From: CAINEC01 sp046303115
GTDB taxonomy: Bacteria > Bacteroidota > Bacteroidia > AKYH767-A > OLB10
DNA: 17,282 bases
Reading direction: 5' to 3'
Assembly (NCBI GenBank): GCA_046303115.1
Contig: JBKCGZ010000158.1
Coordinates: 1-17,282 of the forward strand
Made by a program: the position numbers and the translations under genes. Shown in pieces: positions 1 through 7,196 of this stretch. Under the pieces are notes generated by a model, which saw nothing but the letters and a program-made list of their open reading frames with translations, was not told the origin of the DNA and did not search any database. The stretch's first letter is position 1. The number at the start of each line of letters is the position of its first letter.

Positions 1-413
1 CTTTCTATCGTTACTGAATAATTAGCAGGAATACCAATACCCGATGTTTTTGCATAATACTTCTGTCCCTTATACTTCAATGACCCGTCCATTTTCAAGG
101 AGGTAATGGTACTTGCTGAATCACCTAGAGTAACATCTGACATGTCCGTTTGAAAACCAGAAATGGAAGACCACCACTGGAATAGCTTTGTCCGGTATTT
201 TGTCCATAATAGAAACAATACAATTCCATACAGCACAGATAAGATAACAACTCCGATAAATCCGATAGCATCCGCAATCCAGATATCAGCTAAGACAAAG
301 ACAATTATTGAGAATGCCAGATACCCTTTAAATGAGTTCTGAGCGGCATACATTAAAAAACTTAAGAAACTAACTCCAATTAGTACAAGTGAAAAGACCG
401 TAGAAAAATCCAT
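1..413 (-). CDS. NfeD-like membrane protein, 3' end cut by the window edge
   Basis: This reading frame opens with ATG at 413 and is still open at base 1, giving 137 residues. Three hydrophobic segments (about residues 4-24, 29-48 and 50-72) are followed by a short soluble part from about residue 92. That part contains LGDSASTITSLKMDG (residues 96-110) and a KGQKYYAKTSG stretch (115-125), which match the pattern of the small OB-fold at the C-terminus of NfeD proteins. NfeD proteins work with flotillin/SPFH proteins at the membrane; the exact role is unclear. The ATG overlaps the last base of the clpS stop (TAATG), so translation is probably coupled to clpS. Family membership rests on pattern recognition of a weakly conserved domain. 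In many bacteria a flotillin-like gene follows, which here would lie beyond base 1. Confidence 0.68.
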   Translation of the reverse strand, partial: MDFSTVFSLVLIGVSFLSFLMYAAQNSFKGYLAFSIIVFVLADIWIADAIGFIGVVILSVLYGIVLFLLWTKYRTKLFQWWSSISGFQTDMSDVTLGDSASTITSLKMDGSLKYKGQKYYAKTSGIGIPANYSVTIE

Positions 414-700
414 TATTCAATTGTAGCATTTAACCCACGATCAATCAACGCATCTTTCATCGGTTTTAATTTGTCCATGTCCCCTTCTTTGACCGAGCAT
501 TTGCCCTTGTAATGCACAATAAAACTGCATTGCGTAGCTTGTTCAGGGTGGTGATCACACACTGATATTAACGAGTTAATTACCCAATCGAACGTGTTGT
601 GATTGTCGTTGTATAATACAATCGATTTCGAATTTTCGGTTAACGTCTCAACGAGTACTTCTTCTTCTACTTCCGGAGATAAATGAAAATCTACATTCAT
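413..700 (-). CDS. clpS: ATP-dependent Clp protease adaptor ClpS
   Basis: 95 residues. ClpS binds the N-domain of ClpA/ClpC-type unfoldases and delivers N-degron substrates. The core runs from about residue 24 to the end: LYNDNHNTFDWV (29-40) matches the family's NDD(x)TP-like substrate-pocket segment, and the conserved His of the pocket is visible in IVHYKGKC (H63). The ending GLNATIE matches the usual C-terminal strand. I chose ATG at 700 because it gives a normal family length. The frame stays open upstream to 850, but that extension is Cys/Ser/Leu-rich, has no ClpS character and runs into the neighbouring gene. The second acidic residue of the NDD triplet is Asn (N31-D32-N33), and Phe occupies the region of the gatekeeper Met. 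The stop overlaps the start of the NfeD-like gene by one base. Confidence 0.87.
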   Translation of the reverse strand: MNVDFHLSPEVEEEVLVETLTENSKSIVLYNDNHNTFDWVINSLISVCDHHPEQATQCSFIVHYKGKCSVKEGDMDKLKPMKDALIDRGLNATIE

Positions 701-718
701 AAATGACCTGCTTTTTTG

Positions 719-745
719 TAAATATAAAATGAATTTTAATGACAA
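719..745 (-). promoter_or_regulatory. Possible promoter of clpS
   Basis: On the minus strand a TATATTTA element (719-726) resembles the Bacteroidota -7 box TAnnTTTG with one mismatch. A TTG lies 16 bases upstream (743-745). The element is about 19 bases from the ATG at 700, which fits a short leader. The spacing is slightly below the usual 17-23 bases. Confidence 0.35.
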
Positions 746-792
746 ACTAATAAACGATGAAAAAATCAGTTTATTATTTGAATAGTAGTTTG

Positions 793-1308
793 TTAAAAAG
801 CGACAAATCGATGAACAACACGTCCGTGCTTTTCTTTTAAAGTCTTGCACTTACGAATTGCATCTGGAGAATTGCTTACCTGCGCCTTTTTAAATTCATC
901 CAGGTATTTTTTATCAAGGAAGGAATACCAAAGCTCCACCTCTTTAGAGGCATTATCAAATTTAGCAGGCAATGAAAAATAAATGCTGATGGTTTCTTGA
1001 GGGGCTAACGACTTGGTCGCACGGTATTTTTCTGGATTTAATTCGTCGGATGTTTTGCCAAAGTGAATAACTAATTTCCCCTTGGTACCTTTTAGCTCGT
1101 CCCATTTATACGCATTGATGAAGGGAGGAAATTGAGCCTCCTGTGCATGCAAAACGATAATGCTATCATTGCTGACGTTTGTAATTTTAAGAGCATAAAC
1201 GCTACTACTTGAATTGTCCTTTCTGAAAAGTCGCTCAATACTAAAATCCTGAGCACCTGCCTTCAAACAGATTACAAACAATAACACAAGTATTACTCTA
1301 AATTTCAT
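793..1308 (-). CDS. Secreted protein of unknown function
   Basis: 171 residues starting at ATG 1308. A classic signal peptide (MKFRVILVLLFVICLKAGAQ) is visible, with likely cleavage near AGA-Q and no lipobox Cys, so the product is probably periplasmic or exported. The mature part has alternating strand-like segments, for example SVYALKITNVSNDSIIVLHA (about 36-55) and ETISIYFSLPAKF, which suggests a small beta-sandwich. I do not recognise the family. It lies between rplS (with a terminator at 1353-1382) and clpS on the same strand, and nothing in the context points to a function. No promoter element was clear between the terminator and the ATG. Confidence 0.75.
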   Translation of the reverse strand: MKFRVILVLLFVICLKAGAQDFSIERLFRKDNSSSSVYALKITNVSNDSIIVLHAQEAQFPPFINAYKWDELKGTKGKLVIHFGKTSDELNPEKYRATKSLAPQETISIYFSLPAKFDNASKEVELWYSFLDKKYLDEFKKAQVSNSPDAIRKCKTLKEKHGRVVHRFVAF

Positions 1309-1352
1309 TACTCAAATATAAACGATAAAAATGGCTAAAAAGATACATCAAT

Positions 1353-1382
1353 AAAAAAGGCCTTCCGTTTCCGAGAGGCCTT
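1353..1382 (-). terminator. Rho-independent terminator after rplS
   Basis: On the minus strand AAGGCC (1382-1377) pairs with GGCCTT (1362-1357) around a roughly 14-base loop with partial further pairing. A run of T follows (complement of the A-run at 1353-1358). It starts about 20 bases past the rplS stop. Confidence 0.8.
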
Positions 1383-1402
1383 CTATGACTATAAACACAA
1401 TA

Positions 1403-1762
1403 TTACTTTGCCGTGTTAACTTTTCTTTCTTTGATACGAGCACTCTTACCAACCTGATCACGTAGATAAAAGATACGTGCGCGACGAACTTTACCACGCT
1501 TATTTACTTCGATGCTGATGATTTTAGGACTGTTTACAGGGAAGATACGCTCTACACCTACACCACCAGAAATTTTACGGATTGTAAATGTTTCTGTTGC
1601 TGCGCTACCTTTGCGTTGAATAACTACACCTTGGAACAACTGCTCACGCTCTTTGTTACCCTCGATAATTTTGTAGTTAACTGTAATTGTATCTCCTGCT
1701 TTGAAATCAGGCCATTGCTTTAATTGGATGCTGTTTTGTTCCGCTATTTGAAGTAAGTTCAT
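1403..1762 (-). CDS. rplS: 50S ribosomal protein L19
   Basis: 119 residues, the normal length for bacterial L19, which sits at the 30S-50S interface. Recognisable blocks are the N-terminal FKAGDTITVNYKI strand, REQLFQGVVIQRKG (residues about 39-52), the TFTIRKISGGVGVERIFPVN core (58-77), and the C-terminal KRGKVRRARIFYLRDQVGKSARIKE tail. The ATG at 1762 gives the standard MNLLQIAEQ start. There is no strong Shine-Dalgarno sequence, as is common in this phylum. The gene is monocistronic: it is separated from the upstream glycosyltransferase by 173 bases and followed by its own terminator. In many bacteria rplS follows trmD and rimM; that linkage is absent here. Confidence 0.97.
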   Translation of the reverse strand: MNLLQIAEQNSIQLKQWPDFKAGDTITVNYKIIEGNKEREQLFQGVVIQRKGSAATETFTIRKISGGVGVERIFPVNSPKIISIEVNKRGKVRRARIFYLRDQVGKSARIKERKVNTAK

Positions 1763-1935
1763 GATGCTTGTTATTTACCCACATTTTGGGGTTGCAATAT
1801 TAACAAATTATCCCTTATAAAACACCTTTTTTTGAAAGGAATTTTATGAAAAAAAAAGCGTCCTGCTAAAAAACGTTCAAATAATTGAATACAAGTAACT
1901 TATAACAAACTGATTTATGGAATCCAAAATCTTTT
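1763..1935 (-). promoter_or_regulatory. Upstream region of rplS (longest gene-free stretch)
   Basis: This 173-base, AT-rich gap must hold the rplS promoter and leader. On the minus strand a TAATATTG element (about 1793-1800) resembles TAnnTTTG with one mismatch and lies about 31 bases before the ATG, but I see no matching TTG at the proper distance. A short inverted repeat (CCTTT at 1825-1829, AAAGG at 1835-1839) could be a small leader or terminator hairpin. No ORF or RNA gene is evident. Confidence 0.35.
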
Positions 1936-3126
1936 TTAATTATTCTGGACAAACTCTTTCCACTTTTTTCCTAAAAAATGAAGGTCATAGCGTTCCTCGA
2001 CAAGCTTTCTCGCCGCGACACCGAGCGATTTTACCAGCTCCGGATGGTCCAATAATTCAAGAATTCGATCAGCAAATTCAGCGGGTTCGTTGGCAATTAA
2101 TACCTCCCGGCGGTCAGTTGCAAGGATACCTTCTAACCCAATACTCGTAGTGACAATCGCCTTTCCTAGCGCCATTCCTTCAATAATTTTAACACGCATT
2201 CCACTTCCACTTAACAACGGCACCACCATAATCTGCCCATCCGCATAAAAACGATTGACATCTTCCACCCAGTCTTTCACCTGAATTGAATCGCTATTGA
2301 GCTTTAGTAAATCAGCAGGCATTCCTTTACCTGCTAATCTTAATTGGACATTTCTATTTTTCGAATAAACCAATGGCCAAACCTTACGAACGAACCAACG
2401 CACTCCTTCCACATTGGGAAGCCAGTCCATTGCACCTAAATGAAAAATCACTGTGTTATTCGGTGGAGGTACTATTGGATAATCATTTACATCAACCCCA
2501 ATTGGCAATACCATCATCGATTTTCGGCAATTCATATTCGTTAGTTCCTGCGCATCTTCCCAAGTAAGCGGAAGCAACAGATCTACTTTATTCAAAACAC
2601 TTTGCTCGTATTTTTTTAATTGCTTGGTTAAAATATGCAGGTACGATTTCTTGATTGGATTAAATTCATTTTTAACAAGTCGTTCCCAAATTTTATACTC
2701 GATATTATGAGGACGAAATACAATCTTCGCTTTGCTAAATTGACGAATAGTTTCAATGTAAGGAGCCATATACAAACTTTCCAATTGCACTACATCAAAA
2801 TTTTCGCGCTGCAAAATTGCCTTTAATTTATCTGCGAATTCTTCAGATATAAATCGTTTGATATTATATGACTCTCCATTCAAAAGTGCTTTTAATGCAT
2901 CAACAACTTTAACCTGATTATCCAGAAAAACACCTTCAATAGTTGATTTTTGCAAATAAGCTTCTGGTAATTTATCTAATTGAACTGGATGTTTAATCGT
3001 ATTAAATGTTAGCACCTTTAATTGTACATCATTACTCCACCACGACTTTTGCATATTATACATCGCTATACGTCCCCCATCATTAGGAGGGAAAGGAACC
3101 TTTAAACACAATTGCAAAACCTTCAT
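1936..3126 (-). CDS. GT4-family glycosyltransferase (GT-B fold)
   Basis: 396 residues. It probably transfers a sugar from a nucleotide-sugar donor in envelope polysaccharide or LPS synthesis; the substrate cannot be read from sequence. The N-terminal half shows the acceptor-domain start MKVLQLCLKVPFPPNDGGRI and a FRPHNIEYKIWERL segment (about 137-150) typical of this group. The donor domain has FHLGAMDWLPNVEGVRWF (about 228-245), then GSGMRVKIIEGMALGKAIVTT (307-327) with the EGMALGKA donor-phosphate segment and the later LEG (331-333). No membrane helix is seen, so it is cytosolic or peripheral. The ATG follows the permease stop without any gap (TAGATG), so translation is almost certainly coupled and envelope function is favoured. 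Confidence 0.9.
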   Translation of the reverse strand: MKVLQLCLKVPFPPNDGGRIAMYNMQKSWWSNDVQLKVLTFNTIKHPVQLDKLPEAYLQKSTIEGVFLDNQVKVVDALKALLNGESYNIKRFISEEFADKLKAILQRENFDVVQLESLYMAPYIETIRQFSKAKIVFRPHNIEYKIWERLVKNEFNPIKKSYLHILTKQLKKYEQSVLNKVDLLLPLTWEDAQELTNMNCRKSMMVLPIGVDVNDYPIVPPPNNTVIFHLGAMDWLPNVEGVRWFVRKVWPLVYSKNRNVQLRLAGKGMPADLLKLNSDSIQVKDWVEDVNRFYADGQIMVVPLLSGSGMRVKIIEGMALGKAIVTTSIGLEGILATDRREVLIANEPAEFADRILELLDHPELVKSLGVAARKLVEERYDLHFLGKKWKEFVQNN

Positions 3127-4548
3127 CTATTTCCTCTTAAATATTGACACGACTTTCTTCCCTAGATTCCTGTAAGCATCTCTATCAAACAACGCTGAAT
3201 CGTGCGTAGCTTTATAAATCAAGAACATTCCGATTGGCAATAACACAAACGCTGATAACCACATTCCTGTTAATGGTGTAATAACACCTTCCTTCGACAT
3301 TTTTTCACCTGTAATACTTGTTACATGATAAATCAAAAAGAAGATGATGGAGATTACTAACGGTAACCCCATACCGCCTTTTCTGATAATTGCTCCAAGT
3401 GGTGCTCCAATTAAAAACAAAATAAAACATGCTGCGGACAAAGTCAACTTACGATGCCACTCTACTTTGTATTTATTAATGTTATAATATCGGCCATCTA
3501 AATCCTCATAGGTTCCATTCATATAAGCCTGAATTGAACGAGCTTGATTCATTGCGTTTTCATAGGCCATCGTTTGATATACCTTATTGTTCTCTGAAAA
3601 CACATTGGAAGCTAGCACCGAATTCATCTTAGCAAAAACATCGATGGTATCTCGAACAAAAAAGAAGTAAGGCTTTAAATTATTGTTTACATCCTTTAAT
3701 CGCTTGCTTAGATCCGTTTGAAAAGTATCAACTGAAGCATCTAGCTGTTTCATATTCATCATCTGATGTCCACCTTTAAACAAATCCTCATTTGTGCGAT
3801 TCAACTTAAAAGAAGAAAGATCAAAACGAATTTTATAGGACTCGAAAGAATTTCGCATGAGCGGATGATGATCAAATCCGTTTTTAATTTTATTCTGCTC
3901 CTCATACACAGCACCTTTGTTCAATGTCAGAATTAGATACTTGTCCTTATTAGCCGTCATCATTGTACCCGACTCAGCAATCACCACTTTTTTATTTCCA
4001 TCGCCAGCAGTATGATCATAAATCATCACATTGTAAAGTGTTTTACCATCCTTACCTTTTTTACCCACCTTAATACTATAACCATCTAATCCGTTGTAGA
4101 ACGCACCTTCACGAATAGATAATGAAGGCTTCTGCTGACGAATATCGTAGAGTAGCGAACCCATTTTCAAGTTCGTATAGGGCAAGACGTTATTAGAAAA
4201 GAAAAATGCTCCAACACTGATGACAAGTGCAATAAAAAACAATGGGCGCATTAATCGTTGTAGAGAAATCCCTGCTGCCTTTGCGGCAGTTATTTCAAAA
4301 TGTTCAGCCATATTCCCGAAGGTCATAATAGACGAAACCAGAATAGCTAGTGGTAATGCTAATGGAACAAGGTTAGCAGAAGTATAGAATAATAATTCTC
4401 CAACGACCCAAGGCTCTAATCCTTTTCCAATTAAATCATCGATATACTTCCATAGGAATTGCATCAACAGCACAAACAGCGATATAAAAAATGTCAGGAT
4501 AAAAGGTCCGACAAATGAAGATAAAACTAGTTTATGTAATTTTTTCAC
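3127..4548 (-). CDS. LptF/LptG (YjgP/YjgQ) family permease
   Basis: 473 residues from a GTG at 4548. LptF and LptG form the membrane part of the LptB2FG ABC transporter that extracts LPS from the inner membrane. The layout is typical: three N-terminal helices (starting KKLHKLVLSSFVGPFILTFF, then LVPLALPLAILVSSIMTFG with the family's cytoplasmic AAKAAGIS segment, then FFIALVISVGAFFF), a long periplasmic beta-rich domain containing SIREGAFYNGLDGYSIKVG, and three C-terminal helices with LIGAPLGAIIRKGGMGLPL. It is longer than enterobacterial LptF/G (about 360 residues) because of a larger periplasmic part, as is usual for one paralogue in this phylum. The frame continues to a TTG at 4626, but that codon lies in the loop of the preceding terminator and upstream of the likely promoter, so GTG 4548 is preferred. 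I cannot say whether it is LptF or LptG. Confidence 0.9.
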   Translation of the reverse strand: MKKLHKLVLSSFVGPFILTFFISLFVLLMQFLWKYIDDLIGKGLEPWVVGELLFYTSANLVPLALPLAILVSSIMTFGNMAEHFEITAAKAAGISLQRLMRPLFFIALVISVGAFFFSNNVLPYTNLKMGSLLYDIRQQKPSLSIREGAFYNGLDGYSIKVGKKGKDGKTLYNVMIYDHTAGDGNKKVVIAESGTMMTANKDKYLILTLNKGAVYEEQNKIKNGFDHHPLMRNSFESYKIRFDLSSFKLNRTNEDLFKGGHQMMNMKQLDASVDTFQTDLSKRLKDVNNNLKPYFFFVRDTIDVFAKMNSVLASNVFSENNKVYQTMAYENAMNQARSIQAYMNGTYEDLDGRYYNINKYKVEWHRKLTLSAACFILFLIGAPLGAIIRKGGMGLPLVISIIFFLIYHVTSITGEKMSKEGVITPLTGMWLSAFVLLPIGMFLIYKATHDSALFDRDAYRNLGKKVVSIFKRK

Positions 4549-4566
4549 TGTTACAATGATGGATTG

Positions 4567-4574
4567 CAAAGGTA
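4567..4574 (-). promoter_or_regulatory. -7 promoter box for the LptF/G-GT4 pair
   Basis: TACCTTTG on the minus strand is an exact match to TAnnTTTG, followed by CAATCC. It places transcription start near 4560, 10-15 bases before the GTG at 4548. No TTG is seen 17-23 bases upstream. Its position just after a strong terminator supports a new transcript starting here. Confidence 0.55.
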
Positions 4575-4605
4575 ATAGATGTTGCCTAACTGCTGAGTTA
4601 ATACG

Positions 4606-4648
4606 AATAAAAAAGTGAGATTGCAATTTGACTTACAATCTCACTTTA
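4606..4648 (-). terminator. Strong Rho-independent terminator after the H1-like/START gene
   Basis: A perfect 12-base-pair stem (arms 4612-4623 and 4636-4647, AAAGTGAGATTG and its complement) encloses a 12-base loop. On the minus strand it is followed by TTTTTTATT. It begins about 15 bases after the stop at 4662. The plus-strand side has no T-run, so it serves the minus strand. Confidence 0.9.
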
Positions 4649-4661
4649 TAGTTAATTGGTT

Positions 4662-5762
4662 TTATAAACTACCAACAAACATTTTCAATTGTTGAATTTG
4701 CGATTCCCATAATCTGATTTGGGTTTCGCGTTCACCTTTCAAAGCAAAGTCAGTAATGATTAAAGCTACATCTGCAGTAATATCATCTTCTTTAATTTCA
4801 AACTGAAAATAAGTGCCATCGGTATCTTCGAGCCATTGAAAACGAATTAAACGTGGCTCTTGCATAGCGACCATTTTTGCCTGTGATGAACCCTGATCCC
4901 AATAGAATGTATAAATATCATCTTTCGTATGAACTTCGTCAGCAAACCAACCTGCTAATCCACTTGCATCAGATATACTGTTGAATAAAATTTTTGGAGA
5001 AGAACGAAATTCAAACTCCAATGAATATTTCTGTTTTAACGTATTAGTAGGTTCAACTAATTTTATTGGAGGTTCTTTGTGACGGATTGGCTTAGGTGGT
5101 GGTGAGCCAGCCTGTAAACGAGGTCGAACTTTATTTAAATCCATCGTCTCCTCAAGCTCTTTAATTACTTTAGCAGCTTTCGCTTGAAGTGGTTCTACTT
5201 TTTCTTCTGTTGCCGGTTTTCCTTTCGCTTTTGCATCAAGCTTTGTATGAACTGGCTTTTGAACAACCTTCGTACTTTTTGGTAAAACTTGAGGTTTAAC
5301 TTCTGCTGATTTTTTGTCGATTGCCTTAACCTTCTCCGTTTTTTTAACGGCTACCGTTTTTACTTTAGGTTTAACAACGGTTTTCGTGACAACATTCTTT
5401 TTAACTACCTTTTTAGCTGCTGGTTTTACAACTTTTACAGGAGCCGCTTTTTTATTTACTGTTTTTTCGGGTTTAGCGGCTTTAATCTTTTTTGGAGCAG
5501 GCTTGGTTGTTTTCTTGACCGCTTTCCTAACCGTTTTAGCAACAACTTTCTTTGTCGCGACTTTCTTTTTTGAAGCGGGCTTAGTAGCCTTCTTTACTAT
5601 TACTTTCTTTTTAGCAACGGGCTTTGCAACTTTCTTAACAACCTTCTTAGCAGGTGCTTTTTTAACAACCACTTTTTTAGATGCAGGCTTTTTCTTTGCC
5701 GGGGCTTTGCTTACTTTTGACTTTGTTGCTTTTTTAGCAGCAACTTTGGAATTCTTCGCCAT
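4662..5762 (-). CDS. Histone H1-like Lys-rich N-terminus fused to a START-like (AHSA1-type) domain
   Basis: 366 residues. Residues 1 to about 190 are low-complexity Lys/Ala/Val/Pro sequence (40 Lys in the first 100) built from short PAKK, KKVVKK and KPASKK motifs, like histone H1 tails or bacterial AlgP/Hc1-type proteins. Such tails bind DNA or RNA non-specifically. A linker (about 191-245) contains a Pro-rich stretch. Residues 246-366 form a complete START-like domain: YSLEFEFRSSPKILFNSIS, then SGLAGWFADEV, FYWDQG, IRFQWLED, TYFQFEIKEDD and ALIITDFA, ending in the WESQIQQLKMFVGS helix. Related Bacteroidota proteins usually consist of this domain alone (about 130 residues). The ligand is unknown. 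The gene is monocistronic, with a promoter at 5810-5839 and a terminator at 4606-4648. The Lys-rich part is in frame with no interruption, so this is a real fusion unless the assembly is wrong. Confidence 0.88.
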   Translation of the reverse strand: MAKNSKVAAKKATKSKVSKAPAKKKPASKKVVVKKAPAKKVVKKVAKPVAKKKVIVKKATKPASKKKVATKKVVAKTVRKAVKKTTKPAPKKIKAAKPEKTVNKKAAPVKVVKPAAKKVVKKNVVTKTVVKPKVKTVAVKKTEKVKAIDKKSAEVKPQVLPKSTKVVQKPVHTKLDAKAKGKPATEEKVEPLQAKAAKVIKELEETMDLNKVRPRLQAGSPPPKPIRHKEPPIKLVEPTNTLKQKYSLEFEFRSSPKILFNSISDASGLAGWFADEVHTKDDIYTFYWDQGSSQAKMVAMQEPRLIRFQWLEDTDGTYFQFEIKEDDITADVALIITDFALKGERETQIRLWESQIQQLKMFVGSL

Positions 5763-5809
5763 AGTGCGAATAGTTTAAAGATTTATATAAAATTCTATAA
5801 TGCCGAGCT

Positions 5810-5839
5810 GAAATATAGCTAAATTTCAATAAGTTCCAA
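5810..5839 (-). promoter_or_regulatory. Promoter of the H1-like/START gene
   Basis: On the minus strand TTG (5837-5839) is followed after 19 bases by TATATTTC (5810-5817). The spacing fits the 17-23 expected for Bacteroidota promoters, and the -7 box has one mismatch to TAnnTTTG. The leader would be about 40 bases to the ATG at 5762. Confidence 0.5.
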
Positions 5840-5864
5840 GAAAATCTACCAACAATCAATTAAC

Positions 5865-6440
5865 ATGTTCAAGAATTTCAATTTAAGAGGGAAAACGGAT
5901 AAATCCTACCCACCTTTTTTGTGGATAATTTGTTCTTTGGGTGGTGTTTACGGATCTTATAATTCCCGAATTGGGTCAATTTATCATGTTACTACCGATG
6001 CCATTCTCTTTACTTCAGCATGGCTGATTATTATCGGATTATTTGTTGTTTTCATGTCCTTTAATGATGAAAAAGCGAACCAAGACCCGGAGAAAGTTGG
6101 GATTTATTCAGCCATCAATCACCCTCGATTATTTGGGGAGTTTCTACTAATAACTGGTTTAACTTTTCAATCCATTAATTTGATTCTATCATTCATAATT
6201 TTGGCTGGATTGACCTTGTATCACAAATGGCTTATTCATCGGAAATGGAAAACGCTATTAAGCAATGCATCTTATTTCCGTTTTAATTTGTTTAATATGT
6301 CGGATAATAAAAGTGGACATTATTTTTCTGATTCGTTTAAAGCCTGCATTCCTTATTTGATTTATTCAATTGCCTATCTTCTAGTAATTATCGAGTTAAG
6401 AAACAGAAGTATTGGAAGATCGATATTAGATGTGTTATAA
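5865..6440 (+). CDS. Membrane protein resembling the ICMT/PEMT methyltransferase family
   Basis: 191 residues with four to five hydrophobic segments (about 17-32, 46-66, 87-118 and 160-177). The clue is VGIYSAINHPRLFGEFLL (78-95), which resembles the G-x-Y-x-x-x-x-HP-x-x-x-G-E signature of isoprenylcysteine carboxyl methyltransferase and phospholipid methyltransferase relatives. In those enzymes a second cytoplasmic segment with an acidic pair (often EE) follows the next helix and helps bind SAM. Here the matching place reads HRKWKTLLSNASYFRF (125-140), with no acidic pair. It could therefore be a distant or inactive member. ATG 5865 is the only sensible start; there is no clear Shine-Dalgarno sequence. 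It is divergent from the H1-like/START gene and 69 bases upstream of sanA on the same strand. Confidence 0.6.
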   Translation: MFKNFNLRGKTDKSYPPFLWIICSLGGVYGSYNSRIGSIYHVTTDAILFTSAWLIIIGLFVVFMSFNDEKANQDPEKVGIYSAINHPRLFGEFLLITGLTFQSINLILSFIILAGLTLYHKWLIHRKWKTLLSNASYFRFNLFNMSDNKSGHYFSDSFKACIPYLIYSIAYLLVIIELRNRSIGRSILDVL

Positions 6441-6509
6441 ACTTTCCTTATCAAACGAAATAAATTTACACGTTCATTAGTTATATCTTCGTATAACAAT
6501 TAATACAAG

Positions 6510-7196
6510 GTGATTAATCCGAATAACAAATTGCGCTATTTAAAATTCCTTACAAGCAAGGTGGTAGTTATTATTTTTACCAACCTCGTCATTATTGTGG
6601 GAGGCCTTTTGTATTATAGCAATTATCAGATTAATCATTTTTCAGAAGGGAGAATTTACACAGACTTAAATGCAATCCCGAAAAATAAAGTAGGACTTGT
6701 TTTAGGCACTAGTCGTCACATGAAAAACGGACAAGCCAATCCATTTTTCTATAATCGTATTAAAGCAGCTGCCTCTTTATTCTTTGCTGGAAAAATAAAA
6801 TATGTGCTTGTAAGTGGTGATAATAGATTTTACACCTATAACGAACCTCGTGAAATGAAACGCGAGTTAATGAAAATGGGAATTCCTGACTCTTCCATCA
6901 TCATGGACTTTGCTGGGTTCAGAACATTGGACTCAGTAGTTAGATGTAAAAAAGTATTTGGACAGAATGATGTTACCATCATCTCTCAGGAGTTCCATAA
7001 TGAGCGAGCATTATTTATTGCGCATTTTTATGAAATGAATGCTGTTGCTTACAATGCAAAAGACCCAGACCCGGAATTTTCTTTAGCTGTTAATATCAGA
7101 GAGTATTTTGCACGCACAAAAGTTTTTCTCGATTTATACATCTTGCATAAATCACCTTATTTCTTGGGCAAGTCTGTTCAGATTGGAAATAATTAA
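6510..7196 (+). CDS. sanA: SanA-type DUF218 envelope protein
   Basis: 228 residues from a GTG at 6510. One N-terminal membrane helix (about 17-37) anchors a DUF218 domain. The blocks match SanA closely: GLVLGTSRHMKNGQANPF (62-79), VSGDNR (101-106), YNEPREM (110-116), DFAGFRTLDSVVR (133-145) and IISQEFHNERA (157-167). In E. coli SanA is linked to envelope barrier function and vancomycin resistance at high temperature; its chemistry is unsettled. I kept the GTG because no other start lies before the membrane helix. The four-base end overlap with the convergent vWA gene (7193-7196) means the two stop codons share bases. Confidence 0.92.
   Translation: MINPNNKLRYLKFLTSKVVVIIFTNLVIIVGGLLYYSNYQINHFSEGRIYTDLNAIPKNKVGLVLGTSRHMKNGQANPFFYNRIKAAASLFFAGKIKYVLVSGDNRFYTYNEPREMKRELMKMGIPDSSIIMDFAGFRTLDSVVRCKKVFGQNDVTIISQEFHNERALFIAHFYEMNAVAYNAKDPDPEFSLAVNIREYFARTKVFLDLYILHKSPYFLGKSVQIGNN

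Noticed and set aside
701..850. N-terminal extension of ClpS back to 850
   Set aside because: It is out of family length, overlaps the upstream gene and lies across the likely promoter. ATG 700 fits better.
1849..1880. Possible terminator near the A-run and AGCGTCCTGCT
   Set aside because: The stem is only three base pairs, so it is not convincing on either strand.
5314..5778. Long plus-strand hydrophobic Phe/Thr/Leu-rich ORF opposite the Lys-rich tail
   Set aside because: It is the complement of AAG/AAA, GCT and GTT codons. Such mirror frames stay open by composition, it starts beyond the real gene's ATG, and it has no family character.
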